Counted from the first letter of the stretch, positions 31,716 through 41,926 are shown. The stretch: 64,000 nt of DNA from Marinitoga aeolica (GCF_029910535.1 NZ_CP069362.1:496001-560000), one strand, 5' to 3'. Program-made: numbers and translations. The notes: generated from the sequence alone by a model not told the origin.

Positions 31716-32813
31716 TCAATTTATTCCTTTTATCATTTTCATCCAATTATTAAATAATTGTTCTGATGTGATTTGGTCATTTAAATAATCAACAAAATCA
31801 TTACTAAAAAATTTATAAAGAATATAATCAATTTTATTATCAATAGGAATAGCCATTTTTAATTGTGATGCAACAATATCCCCTTTTTTCTCTAATTCTT
31901 CTAAAAGCTTCCTATTTGGCATAATTGTATTATTATATTTATAAAATTGCTCTGCTACTTTATCGCTTGAAAGATACTTAAAAACCTTATTTACAATTTT
32001 TTTATTATTTAATATTACCCATTGTTGTCCTCCCATAGGAGAAAATCTTGTATCTTCACCTTTAGGGATTAAAGAAATTCCAAAATCTATTTTCTTATCT
32101 TTTAAAGTCGAAAAACTCCATGGACCATTATATATAATCTTTACTTCATTTTGAGAAAACATTTTTATCATATCGTCATAAAAATCTTCCGATGATTTAG
32201 GAATTAGCTGGTTTTTATATAAATATTTAATCTTTTCTGCTATTTTTATAAATTTTTCTTTATTTACTTTTTTGGTTAGAAAATTCTTATCTTCGCTTCC
32301 AAAAATTGTACTCATCCACCACCCAGAATTATACGGTAAATAAATTGCATACTTATCTATTTTACTTTTATTAAAATCAGATGATTTAAAAGTATGCCCA
32401 TTTATATCTACTGTATTTTCTTCAATAAAATTCCATAATTCATCTAATGTATTTGGAGGTGCATCCACATATTTTTTATTATACAACATTACAAGGCAAT
32501 CTACAGCTTGTAATGTTGGTTCTCCATATGTATATTTTTTAAACCATTCAGGCATTTTTATATCAACTCTTGCTATATCTACTTCCTGATTAGAATCTAT
32601 AATTTCCTTAATTCTTGAAAAGTGGCCTGAAAATGGAATTCTTCTTATGTCAAATTTAACAAAATGGGTTAAACTATAAGATTTCAAAATCTTTTCCAAC
32701 CCTTTAGTCTCATTTTCTGACATCTGTGTAACTACTGTAATATTTTCTCTTGGAATTAAAAAATATGTAATTATCAAAATAAGTATCACAATAGTTACTT
32801 TTTGCACCTTCAT
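31716..32813 (-). CDS. Extracellular solute-binding protein (family 1), membrane-anchored
   Basis: A 365-residue protein with an N-terminal membrane segment or uncleaved signal (residues 4-21) and no lipobox. The body has the MalE-like pattern: EVDIARVDIKMPEWF, CLVMLYNKKYVDAPPNTLDELW, YAIYLPYNSGWWMSTIFG, KIIYNGPWSFSTLKDKKIDFGISLIPKG, and MGGQQWVILNN. It probably binds a sugar. It starts three bases after the HD-GYP gene and has no transporter genes in its own unit. It could serve the malFG-like permeases at 35.6-39.9 kb, or act as the periplasmic sensor partner of the HD-GYP protein. Confidence 0.82.
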   Translation of the reverse strand: MKVQKVTIVILILIITYFLIPRENITVVTQMSENETKGLEKILKSYSLTHFVKFDIRRIPFSGHFSRIKEIIDSNQEVDIARVDIKMPEWFKKYTYGEPTLQAVDCLVMLYNKKYVDAPPNTLDELWNFIEENTVDINGHTFKSSDFNKSKIDKYAIYLPYNSGWWMSTIFGSEDKNFLTKKVNKEKFIKIAEKIKYLYKNQLIPKSSEDFYDDMIKMFSQNEVKIIYNGPWSFSTLKDKKIDFGISLIPKGEDTRFSPMGGQQWVILNNKKIVNKVFKYLSSDKVAEQFYKYNNTIMPNRKLLEELEKKGDIVASQLKMAIPIDNKIDYILYKFFSNDFVDYLNDQITSEQLFNNWMKMIKGIN

Positions 32814-32815
32814 AT

Positions 32816-34267
32816 TTACATCTCCTTATAGTAACTTTTTATTTCTTCAATATTTTCAAGAAATATTTGTACTATTTCCGGATCAAAGTGTTTCCCACTT
32901 TCTTCTTTAATAATTTTTATTGCTTCACTTATTGAAAATCCTTTTTTATATGGTCTTTCTGAAATTAATGCATCAAAAACATCACAAACAGCAACGATTC
33001 TTCCTTCTATTGGTATTTCTTTACCTTCAAGCCCATAAGGATATCCTGTTCCATTGAACTTTTCATGATGATATAACGCTATTCTTGCTGCTAAATCAAA
33101 AAATTCATCATCTATTTTTTTCAAAATTTTATATCCTATTTTTGTATGCTCCTTCATTTGTTCATATTCTTCTTCAGTTAATTTTCCAGGTTTTAGTAAT
33201 ATTCTATCTGGTATTCCTATTTTTCCTATATCATGCATCTGAGCAGCATAATAATACTCTTTTATTATTTTTTCATCTTTAAAAATCTTAGAAGCTATTA
33301 TTTTAGCTACTTTCCCAACTCTAACTATATGATTACCAGTTATTTCATCTCTAAATTCAGAAATATTTCCTAACAAACTTATAATTTCTTGAATAAGAAC
33401 TTTATTTTTTTCAATATACTCTATATTATTTTTAAACATATCATCTAAAGTTTTTCCAATATTATCTATCTCTTTTATACCTGTACTCGAAATAATATAA
33501 TTTGTTTCTTCACCTTTCAAAATTTTATTTCCAATTTTTTCAACGTCTATAGAAAACTTTTCTATACTATTTTGAATTTTTATATAATATCTTTTATCTA
33601 TCCAAAAAGATATTATAAATATAATTCCAACTACAATTATCCATTGAACACTACTTTTCAAAATGTAATTTATTAAATTTAAATCAAGGTCCATTAACAT
33701 ATATATTGGATATACACTATATGTACTATCATTAAATCGCACATAATAATACTTATCATTTAACTTTATAATGCTTTTATTAATCAATTTTATATTTCTG
33801 AAATCTATGTTTCTCATATTATTTTCATTTGAGCAAATAATTTCTTTTTTTAAGGATACCATTATATAATTTCCTTCAAAATTTATTTTTCTCAGCACTT
33901 CTCTTATTATTGTAGGCAAAAATATCTTTTTTAATATTATTTTATTTTTTTCAATAGAATAATTCAAAAGTTCTTTATCCCTTATAATAGAATATCCTCC
34001 AAATGCTCCAACCTCTTTTATTGAATTCAATATTTCCTGTGGAGGAATTTCAATAATAACCTTTTTTGTTCTGACTAAAACACTATCAATTTCTTTGGTA
34101 ATTTCTGTAAAAAATATATTTGATATTTTATTATATATATTTTTCTTATAACTTATTTCATCTCTTATATTAAAATAAATGGTTATTGGATATAAAAACA
34201 AAAACACTAATCCTAACAAAATGATACTTTGTTTATTAAATACTTTTATCAATGAATATTTTTTCAT
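32816..34267 (-). CDS. Membrane HD-GYP phosphodiesterase
   Basis: A 483-residue protein with transmembrane segments at about 12-31 and 200-222 around an extracytoplasmic domain of about 165 residues, then a HAMP-like linker and an HD-GYP domain (about 300-475). The HD is in AAQMHDIGKIGIP, followed by LLKPGKLTEEEYEQMKEHT, LYHHEKFNGTGYPYGLEGKEIP and DVFDALISERPYKKG, so the catalytic and metal residues are intact. It should hydrolyse cyclic di-GMP or another cyclic dinucleotide. The solute-binding protein gene lies directly downstream and may report ligand binding to it. Confidence 0.9.
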   Translation of the reverse strand: MKKYSLIKVFNKQSIILLGLVFLFLYPITIYFNIRDEISYKKNIYNKISNIFFTEITKEIDSVLVRTKKVIIEIPPQEILNSIKEVGAFGGYSIIRDKELLNYSIEKNKIILKKIFLPTIIREVLRKINFEGNYIMVSLKKEIICSNENNMRNIDFRNIKLINKSIIKLNDKYYYVRFNDSTYSVYPIYMLMDLDLNLINYILKSSVQWIIVVGIIFIISFWIDKRYYIKIQNSIEKFSIDVEKIGNKILKGEETNYIISSTGIKEIDNIGKTLDDMFKNNIEYIEKNKVLIQEIISLLGNISEFRDEITGNHIVRVGKVAKIIASKIFKDEKIIKEYYYAAQMHDIGKIGIPDRILLKPGKLTEEEYEQMKEHTKIGYKILKKIDDEFFDLAARIALYHHEKFNGTGYPYGLEGKEIPIEGRIVAVCDVFDALISERPYKKGFSISEAIKIIKEESGKHFDPEIVQIFLENIEEIKSYYKEM

Positions 34268-34284
34268 TACTTCTACTCCCTTGA

Positions 34285-35391
34285 TTATTTATATTCATAA
34301 ATATACAATGTTTGTTTCCCATTTATTATTTTCTTTTTTTTATCTGACTTATTTCCAAAGAATTTTTCAAAATCTTCATGTGAAGTTATTATAGAATATT
34401 TAAATTTAGGATATTTTTTTCTTAAATACCTCATTTGTTCATATATTTTTTCTGCATGTTTCTTATCTTTTAATCTCTCCCCATAAGGTGGATTTGTAAT
34501 AATGTATCCTTCATCATAATCCAGTTTTATACTTTCCATATTATTTTTTTCAAAGTTTATATATTTATCTAAATTAAAGTTCTCAGCATTCTTCCCAGCT
34601 ATTTCTATCATTTTATAATCTTTATCAAACCCATATATCTTTAACTCTGTATATTTTATGGAATCTATAGCTTCTTTTTTTATTTTATCTAATCTATTTT
34701 TATTAAAATTATGCCATGATTCAAAAACAAAATGTCTATAAAGACCAGGAGCTATATTTAATCCATACATCGCAGCTTCTATAGGAATGGTTCCAGAACC
34801 ACAAAAGGGATCTATTAAAACATGTTTCCTCTTCCATCCAGCTTTCAAAATCATTGCAGCAGCAATTGTTTCTCTCAAAGGAGCTTGGCTCACCAATTTT
34901 CTATAACCTCTTTTATGCAATCCTTCACCTGTTGTATCTAAAACAATTGTAACTTTATTCTTTTTTATATATACTCTAAATTTATATATTCCAGCTTCTT
35001 CAAGATAACTATTAATTTTATATTCTTTCTTTAATCTTTCAATTATTGCTTTTTTTACAACCGATTGTATTACTGATTGATTATATAATACGGATTTAGA
35101 TGTTCTAACTTTATCAATTATAATTTTACCATTTTTAGGTAAAAAATCTACCCATTTAATATCTGTAATTCCTGAAAATAATTCATCAAATGTTTCAGCA
35201 TAAAACTCTCCGATTTTTATAAATATTCTTTCTGCTGTTCTTAAATTCAAATTTAACTTATAATATTCATAATCATTACCATAAAATTCAACCATTCCGT
35301 CATTTGCTTTTTCGATTTTATAATTCATCTTTTTTAGTTCATTAGAAAGTATCTTTTCCAAACCCAAAGCGCATAAAGCTATATATTCCAT
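34285..35391 (-). CDS. THUMP-domain rRNA guanine N2-methyltransferase (RlmL-like)
   Basis: About 368 residues from the ATG at 35391 (GAGGTGTGG upstream). The N-terminal part is a ferredoxin-like plus THUMP RNA-binding domain (about 5-160). The C-terminal part is a Rossmann methyltransferase with DPFCGSGTIPIEAAM (SAM site) and the catalytic NPPYGERL. The family methylates guanine in 23S rRNA (m2G2445 in E. coli RlmL) with SAM. The C-terminal RlmK domain of the fused E. coli enzyme is absent, as in Gram-positive YpsC. The exact site is inferred. Confidence 0.88.
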   Translation of the reverse strand: MEYIALCALGLEKILSNELKKMNYKIEKANDGMVEFYGNDYEYYKLNLNLRTAERIFIKIGEFYAETFDELFSGITDIKWVDFLPKNGKIIIDKVRTSKSVLYNQSVIQSVVKKAIIERLKKEYKINSYLEEAGIYKFRVYIKKNKVTIVLDTTGEGLHKRGYRKLVSQAPLRETIAAAMILKAGWKRKHVLIDPFCGSGTIPIEAAMYGLNIAPGLYRHFVFESWHNFNKNRLDKIKKEAIDSIKYTELKIYGFDKDYKMIEIAGKNAENFNLDKYINFEKNNMESIKLDYDEGYIITNPPYGERLKDKKHAEKIYEQMRYLRKKYPKFKYSIITSHEDFEKFFGNKSDKKKKIINGKQTLYIYEYK

Positions 35392-35462
35392 ATCCACACC
35401 TCTTCTAAATTTTATTATTTTATTATAACATTTATTTTTTAACATAATATTTTATTTTCAAA

Positions 35463-35492
35463 TTGATAAAAAAGCTAATTTTATGTTATAAT
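35463..35492 (+). promoter_or_regulatory. Promoter of the malFG-like operon
   Basis: TTGATA (35463-35468) and TATAAT (35487-35492) are separated by 18 bases, and TGT precedes the -10. The 5' leader to the first gene is about 60 bases. Confidence 0.65.
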
Positions 35493-35556
35493 ATTTAAGT
35501 ATTATTGTTTATAGCCAAAAATCAAAATTTTTCATACATTTTAAGGGAGGGACACC

Positions 35557-37338
35557 ATGAAAACTCTTGGTAAGATTTTGTTATACACTGTAATCGCTCT
35601 AATGAATGCCGGATTAATATGGTCTATCTTTATATTATCGGGTTTAGGCAATTATGGATTGGCAATTGTTATTGCAGCTTTTGTAGTATTAGCAAATGTA
35701 GCCATTTTCTCAAAAAAAGGATATCCATATAGATATACCTTACCTGCTATGTTCTTTCTATTTATTCTAACTGTATATCCTATATATTATACTGTTAGAA
35801 CTGCTTTTACAAACTACGGAACTGGTCATCTCTTCACAAGAGATCAAGCAATCCAAATACTCTTAAACGATCCAAACTATTTATTTGAACCCGAAAATGG
35901 GAATAGCTATAATTTTAAAATTTTTGTAAAATTAGAAAATTTTAAGCCTACTGAAGATTTCTTAATTGTACTATACAACGATAAAGAAATGCTCCTTTCA
36001 GAAAAACCTAAAGAGATAATCTATGATTCAAAGGGAAACCCTAAAAATGCTTCTGCAAATTTAAAGCCTATAAACGAAAATTATATGACAGTCTCTATTA
36101 ATGGGAATATTTATACTGCTTTTTTGAAACGAAAACTTGATGACACTTTTAAAAACTTATCCATTGAAGAAAAAATGAATAATGTTCTGGGTTTCGAAAC
36201 AAAAAATGGAAAAAAGTATGTATATTTCTATTCCCCAACTGATCCAGACACATTCAAAAATGCCGCTTTTTATAATTCAGTTTTAAGACAGAAATATCTC
36301 GGTGTTTTAGAACTCAAAAATTACGATGGTAAAAAATACAGATTATCTTCAAGATACATTTATAAAAAATTTTCAGAAGCTTATAGAATCTACGAATTGA
36401 GGGTAAAACCTGTTTTTATAAACAATAAAAAAACTTATAAAACTATTATTTTTAATACTAAAACCAACAAAGAGCTTATAGATAGAGATAATGCATTCTG
36501 GGATTATAATGATAAAGGGGAATTAATAAGATTAATTGGTTATTCTTCGTTTGTTGGAACATACCAATTTGATAGAATAAGAAAAGATCCTAAAATATCA
36601 GGTCCTTTTTTAAAAATATTCTCGTGGACATTTACTTACGCAGCTTTAAGTGTTTTATTTAGTTTTGTTATTGGTATGGTATTAGCATTAATGTTGAATG
36701 ATAAATTAATGAAAGGCAGAATATTATATAGAACATTGTTGATTATTCCATGGGCTGTCCCTGCCTTTATATCTGTATTGATATGGAGAAATGGATTTTT
36801 CAATGAAACATATGGCATTATAAATAGATTTATTATTACAAACTTAGGATTACAACCAATAAAATGGTTAAATGATCCTTTTTGGGCAAAAGTTGCCGTT
36901 TTAATTGTAAATACGTGGTTAGGTTTTCCATATATGATGACCATAACATTAGGTGCTTTACAAAGTATCCCAGATGAATTATATGAAGCCTCATCTATTG
37001 ATGGAGCTACAAGGTGGACACAATTCAGAAAAATTACTTTACCTTTATTAATGGTTTCATTAACTCCTTTATTGGTAAGTAGTTTTGCTTTTAATTTCAA
37101 TAACTTTGTAAATATTTATCTTTTAACCGGTGGTGGTCCTGCAATGCCTGGTGCAACTACTCCAGCAGGTTCAACAGATATTCTGATTTCATATACTTAC
37201 AAACTGGCTTTTGAAGGTTCGAGAGGTCAGGATTTTGGATTTGCGAGTGCTATATCTATTTTAATATTTGCAATTGTTTCTGCAATTAGTTACTTTAACT
37301 TCAAATTATCAGGTGCTTTTGAAGAGGTGAGCAGATAA
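35557..37338 (+). CDS. MalF-like sugar ABC transporter permease
   Basis: A 593-residue inner-membrane permease. Three membrane segments occupy residues 7-85, followed by an extracytoplasmic insertion of about 260 residues (about 90-345), as in MalF but longer, then the core membrane domain (350-590). The EAA loop that contacts the ATPase reads EASSIDGATRWTQFRKITLPLL. Substrates of the group are maltose and other oligosaccharides. The MalG-like partner starts one base overlapping. No ATPase gene is next to it; a shared MsmX/MalK-type ATPase elsewhere is likely. Confidence 0.9.
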   Translation: MKTLGKILLYTVIALMNAGLIWSIFILSGLGNYGLAIVIAAFVVLANVAIFSKKGYPYRYTLPAMFFLFILTVYPIYYTVRTAFTNYGTGHLFTRDQAIQILLNDPNYLFEPENGNSYNFKIFVKLENFKPTEDFLIVLYNDKEMLLSEKPKEIIYDSKGNPKNASANLKPINENYMTVSINGNIYTAFLKRKLDDTFKNLSIEEKMNNVLGFETKNGKKYVYFYSPTDPDTFKNAAFYNSVLRQKYLGVLELKNYDGKKYRLSSRYIYKKFSEAYRIYELRVKPVFINNKKTYKTIIFNTKTNKELIDRDNAFWDYNDKGELIRLIGYSSFVGTYQFDRIRKDPKISGPFLKIFSWTFTYAALSVLFSFVIGMVLALMLNDKLMKGRILYRTLLIIPWAVPAFISVLIWRNGFFNETYGIINRFIITNLGLQPIKWLNDPFWAKVAVLIVNTWLGFPYMMTITLGALQSIPDELYEASSIDGATRWTQFRKITLPLLMVSLTPLLVSSFAFNFNNFVNIYLLTGGGPAMPGATTPAGSTDILISYTYKLAFEGSRGQDFGFASAISILIFAIVSAISYFNFKLSGAFEEVSR

Positions 37339-39929
37339 TGGCTATGATACAGAAAAAAAATTATTTATTAAGACATATATTTCTAATTATTATTATTGTG
37401 ATAGTACTTTTTCCACTAGTTTGGGTTGTAACAACATCCATCAGAAGAGATAACGCTGCTTTTTCGCCAAAACTTTTTTCATCAAGAATAACACTAAATT
37501 ACTACAGAGACTTATTATTCCCAAGAGCTACTGTTCCAGAATTAATAAAAGATATAAATGGAACTGCACATTTTATAGGTAAAAATTCACAGTTAAGTCT
37601 TGAAGAGGCTAGTAAAAAGTTAAATAATGAATTATCTGATTTTACTGCATATATTTCACAAACAAATACATATTTAGACGATATTGATTCTAACTTCAAG
37701 AATTTATTGTCTTCTTTAGAAACAAATAAAGAAGATATTATCAATGACATAAATAAATCAAGAATATCTGAATTAAAAAATTTAGAAGAAATTGAAAAAT
37801 CTATGCTCTCAGATATAACCACAGATAAAATATCAGAAGAATTAGATAATTTAAAGAATTCTATTAATGAGTATTATAAATTAAGAAATGAAATATTGCT
37901 CACATTAAATAATATTCCTAAAACAACAAAAAATGAAAAATATTATCAAGATACATTATCAACAATATTTTCCACATCACCAAAATATACTTTATGGAAA
38001 ATAAAAACATATAAAAAATGGTTAAAAATAGAAAATAACGAAAATATTTCAAATTTAAATTCCAGTGTAAAAACTCTTATTGATAAATGGAAAAATATTT
38101 CATTAAGTGCAAAAAAAATTGACTCATACTTTGAAAATTTAGAAAAACAAATGCTTGGTAAAGATCTCGAAAACATAAACTTATATGAAACTGAAATGAA
38201 AAATATACAAAAAAATATTTCTATTACAAAAAACAATATATCAAAGATTGAATCATTAGTAGTTAAATATAACAATGATTTATCTTCTTTATTAGAAATT
38301 TATGCGCCAGATAGTCTAAAAATAGAATCGGCAGTTAATATATTTAAAAAATATAAAAATCAACAGATTAATAATAGTAATGTCTTAGCCCTTTCCAATG
38401 ATATAAACTATATATCTAATACATTTTTAGAGATAAACAAAAACATGGCGAGCCTTGCTGACTTTGAAAATTATAAAAATGCAATTGAAATCTACACAAA
38501 ATCATTTGCATGGTTAAAAAACTATTTAATATATATAAATCCTGAACTCGAATACGTATCTCCTGCTTATAAAACCTTAATTGAAACAATAAAAAACGTA
38601 AAAACAACTTTAGATACATTAAATTCCGTAGCATTAAATTTAAAAACAAATCTTGAAAAACTTGAAAATTATCAAAACACACTCAACAAACTAAATAGCG
38701 AATTAGAAATAACTCAAGAAAAATACAACGAATTATATAGTAAAAATAAATCAGTTCTAGAAAACTTTGAAAAATTAAAAAAATATGGTGAATTCACTAT
38801 TATAAAAAGTATAGCTCAAATACCTATTTCTAATTATTATGAATCAGAATATTTTTCAGATATATTAAGTTCTAAGCTATTCGAATTTTATAAACCTTCT
38901 AAAAAAGATTTGAATATTTTTACATTAAAGAAAAATATAGAAGAAGCTAATGAAAAATTTCTGGAAAGCAAAGCTTCCTTTAAAAAAATTATCTCTGAAA
39001 TAAATCCAAATCTTGAAAAACTTGAAAATAATTCATCTGATTATCTAAAGATTAATTATGGTGGTTATACTGCTGATATTGAACCAGTAATGAAAATTTC
39101 ATCAGTATATAACTCACAATACGGTCCAGCAAAAGCTAATATTTCAAGAGCTTCAAGAATCGTTTCTGATTTAGCTGATTCAGTAAAATACAAAACATTA
39201 AAATCAGATTTAAGAAATATTGATAAAAATATATATGATTTATTGGATAATTGGAATCCAAAGCAAAGAAAACCTTTCTTACGATGGTTACTAAATTCTA
39301 TTATTGTCGCTGGTTTAACTTCTATACTAACTGTAATGATTACCTCTGTTGCGGCATATCCATTTAGTAGAATGAGATTTATCGGAAGAAAAGAAGGATT
39401 ATTGTATTTAATGCTTATTCAAATGTTCCCTGCTATAATGTATATGGTTGCATTATATGGAATGCTTAAATTCATGGGAGATTATTTTGGCTTTATTGGA
39501 TTGGACACGTTATCTGGTTTGATATTTGTATACCTTGGTGGTGTTTCCTTTAATATGTGGCTTATCAAAGGTTATTATGATACAATCCCTGATTCACTTG
39601 AAGAATCTGCTATGATCGATGGCGCTACACGATTCCAAACATTCTGGTTAATTGTATTACCTTTAGCATCACCTATTTTAGCTGTTGTAACTATATTATC
39701 TTTTATGGGTACATTTAATGAATTTGTATTAGCTAGAATTGTATTATCAAGCGAACAAAACTTTACATATGCTGTTGGTTTACAGACATTTACATCAGGG
39801 CCATTTGAAACAGAATGGGGATTATTTACAGCTGCAGCACTCTTAGGTGCAGTTCCAATGGTATTATTATTCTTATCAATGCAAAAATATTTAGTTGGTG
39901 GATTAACTCAGGGTTCTGTAAAAGGATAA
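37338..39929 (+). CDS. MalG-like permease with giant coiled-coil insertion
   Basis: An 863-residue partner of the MalF-like permease, about three times the usual MalG length of 280-300. The first membrane segment is at residues 10-28 and the LVWVVTTSIRR start of the family follows. Residues 60-630 are an inserted Lys/Glu/Asn-rich domain of repeated coiled-coil heptads on the outer side. The remaining five membrane segments are at about 650-860, with the EAA loop EESAMIDGATRFQTFWLIVLPLA. MalG proteins of about 830 residues with such an insertion are known from Thermotoga, so this is a phylum trait; its role is unknown. A terminator follows. Confidence 0.88.
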   Translation: MAMIQKKNYLLRHIFLIIIIVIVLFPLVWVVTTSIRRDNAAFSPKLFSSRITLNYYRDLLFPRATVPELIKDINGTAHFIGKNSQLSLEEASKKLNNELSDFTAYISQTNTYLDDIDSNFKNLLSSLETNKEDIINDINKSRISELKNLEEIEKSMLSDITTDKISEELDNLKNSINEYYKLRNEILLTLNNIPKTTKNEKYYQDTLSTIFSTSPKYTLWKIKTYKKWLKIENNENISNLNSSVKTLIDKWKNISLSAKKIDSYFENLEKQMLGKDLENINLYETEMKNIQKNISITKNNISKIESLVVKYNNDLSSLLEIYAPDSLKIESAVNIFKKYKNQQINNSNVLALSNDINYISNTFLEINKNMASLADFENYKNAIEIYTKSFAWLKNYLIYINPELEYVSPAYKTLIETIKNVKTTLDTLNSVALNLKTNLEKLENYQNTLNKLNSELEITQEKYNELYSKNKSVLENFEKLKKYGEFTIIKSIAQIPISNYYESEYFSDILSSKLFEFYKPSKKDLNIFTLKKNIEEANEKFLESKASFKKIISEINPNLEKLENNSSDYLKINYGGYTADIEPVMKISSVYNSQYGPAKANISRASRIVSDLADSVKYKTLKSDLRNIDKNIYDLLDNWNPKQRKPFLRWLLNSIIVAGLTSILTVMITSVAAYPFSRMRFIGRKEGLLYLMLIQMFPAIMYMVALYGMLKFMGDYFGFIGLDTLSGLIFVYLGGVSFNMWLIKGYYDTIPDSLEESAMIDGATRFQTFWLIVLPLASPILAVVTILSFMGTFNEFVLARIVLSSEQNFTYAVGLQTFTSGPFETEWGLFTAAALLGAVPMVLLFLSMQKYLVGGLTQGSVKG

Positions 39930-39940
39930 TAACAATAATA

Positions 39941-39971
39941 AATGTCCCAGCATTTCAATTGCTGGGACATT
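39941..39971 (+). terminator. Terminator of the malFG-like operon
   Basis: AATGTCCCAGCA and TGCTGGGACATT form a perfect 12-bp stem with a 7-base loop; ATTATTTT follows. Confidence 0.85.
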
Positions 39972-40029
39972 ATTATTTTATTTCAACTTCTTCAGTTCTT
40001 AAATATTTATACAGGATACACTAATTTCA

Positions 40030-41634
40030 TTATAAAAACTTCTCAATAATAGAATCAAGAAAAAGTCTTTCATTGTCTTCAAAAGAGTAATATCCTAAAG
40101 CAACACGTTTTTGACCAAGACCATATTTAATTGCAAAATCACGAACCTTTCCTTTAGGATAAGGCGTAATTGGCCATTTTATATCATAACGAACACAATT
40201 TCTTAAGAACATATCAAAAGTTCTCATTTCTTCCTCGTTGAGTTCGAAATAGTTAAGAATAAACTCTTTGAAATTTTTCGCATTTTTTAAAAGATTAAAG
40301 ATGAGTTTTTTTCTTGATACGTAAAATAAACTGACTTCGTCAGGAAGAAAATCTTCAGTAAGATGAGAATTATTATAAAAATTATCTATCAAATTTTCTT
40401 CTTGAAAATTTGATAACATTAGATTAAAAAAATACATCTTCTCATAATTACTTGAGAAGTATTTAATGATTTTATCCTTATTTCCTTCAAAAATTAATTT
40501 TAAAATGCGACTTTTTGCAAAATATGGCTTTTCTATTAATGATGAATATGTTGAGAAAAACAATTTAGGAATTTTACTTCTTACAGTTGTTTTGAATTTT
40601 GCTATATTACTGTTGAAATTGTTTTTAATATAAATCTTGTAAATTTCATTATTTATAGCAAAAGGATAATTAGAATTAAATGAAAGGTTATAATCATCAA
40701 TAATCTTTCTTAATTCAGAGGATTTTTTTGATGAATGATAACATTCTTTTTTTATTTTTTTTGATATAAAATTATTCAAATTTTTTGTTAATTCGTAAGT
40801 TTTTATATTATCACTAAAGATAAATTTGTTGAATTTATCGCCAATTTTAAAATCAGAATATTTATTATGCAATTTATAAATAATATCAGTTATCTCAAAA
40901 ATTCTTATATTATTGTTCATAAAATAGATTTCAAAAATAGTATCAAATTGATTATACATTTTTGGTAAATCTTCAAAATAATAACCAAGATAATACTCTA
41001 ACAAATTTGCTACATATAATGCTTTCTTTTTATCAACATTTCTTAGCCACCACGCAGCATTATTTAATCCAGAACACATTATTGTAGGATGAGGAAATTT
41101 TTTAGCTAAAATATATCCTTCAATTGCTTGCTTGTATGCTTCATCATATTTCTTTTCATCTCTAAACTTCCTTGCTTCAGAATATTTCAATAATGCCATC
41201 TGAACATAACTTTCATTATATTTATTACTGCATATATTTATATCCCCCAAATCATCTTTATAAATGGAGCATAAATGTTTTAAACCTGGAAGAATTAAAT
41301 TTCTAGCATACTCTGGAATAAAAGAAAAATTTTTTTTCAAATAAAAATACTCTTTTTTAGCGTAATCTTTTTTATCTAAAATAATAAGAATTTTTATCTT
41401 TTCGAATCTTGCAAGTTCTTTTAGGATTGTTGTTGTTGTTGTTGTTGAAATAATAATGTTTGCATATTTAATGGCAAGATTATGTTTATTTTCCCATTTA
41501 GCTTTTAATGATTCAATATATAAATTTAAATGATTTTTTTTATCTAAAATTCTTATAACCCAATTAAGGATAGGAAGAGAATATTTACCGTATTCAACAA
41601 TACTAATAATTTTTTTTAAAGAAATAGTATTCAT
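40030..41634 (-). CDS. Large helical-repeat (TPR-like) protein, candidate peptide-sensing regulator
   Basis: About 534 residues from the ATG at 41634 (AAGGTGA upstream). No family is recognised with certainty. The sequence is almost wholly helical with TPR-like stretches: AKWENKHNLAIKYANIII, ARKFRDEKKYDEAYKQAIEGY, SGLNNAAWWLRNVDKKKALYVANLL. There is no signal peptide or membrane segment, so it is cytoplasmic. Near the C-terminus GKVRDFAIKYGLGQKRVALGYYSF may be a small DNA-binding motif. A (CAA)7 tract encodes six threonines near residue 66. It is divergent from a 43-residue secreted peptide gene and the two-precursor RiPP locus. By analogy with RRNPP receptors (Rap, PlcR, NprR), which are TPR proteins paired with small exported peptides, I infer a regulator of that locus. 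Confidence 0.55.
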   Translation of the reverse strand: MNTISLKKIISIVEYGKYSLPILNWVIRILDKKNHLNLYIESLKAKWENKHNLAIKYANIIISTTTTTTILKELARFEKIKILIILDKKDYAKKEYFYLKKNFSFIPEYARNLILPGLKHLCSIYKDDLGDINICSNKYNESYVQMALLKYSEARKFRDEKKYDEAYKQAIEGYILAKKFPHPTIMCSGLNNAAWWLRNVDKKKALYVANLLEYYLGYYFEDLPKMYNQFDTIFEIYFMNNNIRIFEITDIIYKLHNKYSDFKIGDKFNKFIFSDNIKTYELTKNLNNFISKKIKKECYHSSKKSSELRKIIDDYNLSFNSNYPFAINNEIYKIYIKNNFNSNIAKFKTTVRSKIPKLFFSTYSSLIEKPYFAKSRILKLIFEGNKDKIIKYFSSNYEKMYFFNLMLSNFQEENLIDNFYNNSHLTEDFLPDEVSLFYVSRKKLIFNLLKNAKNFKEFILNYFELNEEEMRTFDMFLRNCVRYDIKWPITPYPKGKVRDFAIKYGLGQKRVALGYYSFEDNERLFLDSIIEKFL

Positions 41635-41926
41635 TTTAATCACCTTGTATAAATATATTAACATAAATGTTTCACAAAAATCCAAAATGAATCAAAACTA
41701 AAAATCAAGGAAAAATACAAAATAAAAAAACGTGAAAAAATTTTTGAATTTATTAATATAAGAGAAATACAAAAAATATTACATAAATGTAAAAGAAAAC
41801 AAATTAATTAAAAATTAAAAAATTACAGTTTCTAAAGCATTGATAAATAGCGGATTTTTATTTTGGATTTTGTTTAACAAAACCACAAAAATTCATTGAT
41901 AAAATGAAAATTGTGGAGGTGAAAAA
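41635..41926. promoter_or_regulatory. Divergent control region between TPR-like gene and secreted peptide gene
   Basis: The stretch is 292 bases, extremely A-rich on the plus strand, and without a credible gene. ACATAAATGT, an inverted repeat ACAT-N2-ATGT, occurs twice, at 41661-41670 and 41781-41790, 120 bases apart; these are possible operator sites. I see no clear -35/-10 pair on either strand. Confidence 0.35.

Noticed and set aside
41427-41447. Phase-variable switch by the (TTG)7 repeat
   Set aside because: The unit is three bases, so gain or loss changes only the number of threonines and does not turn the gene off.
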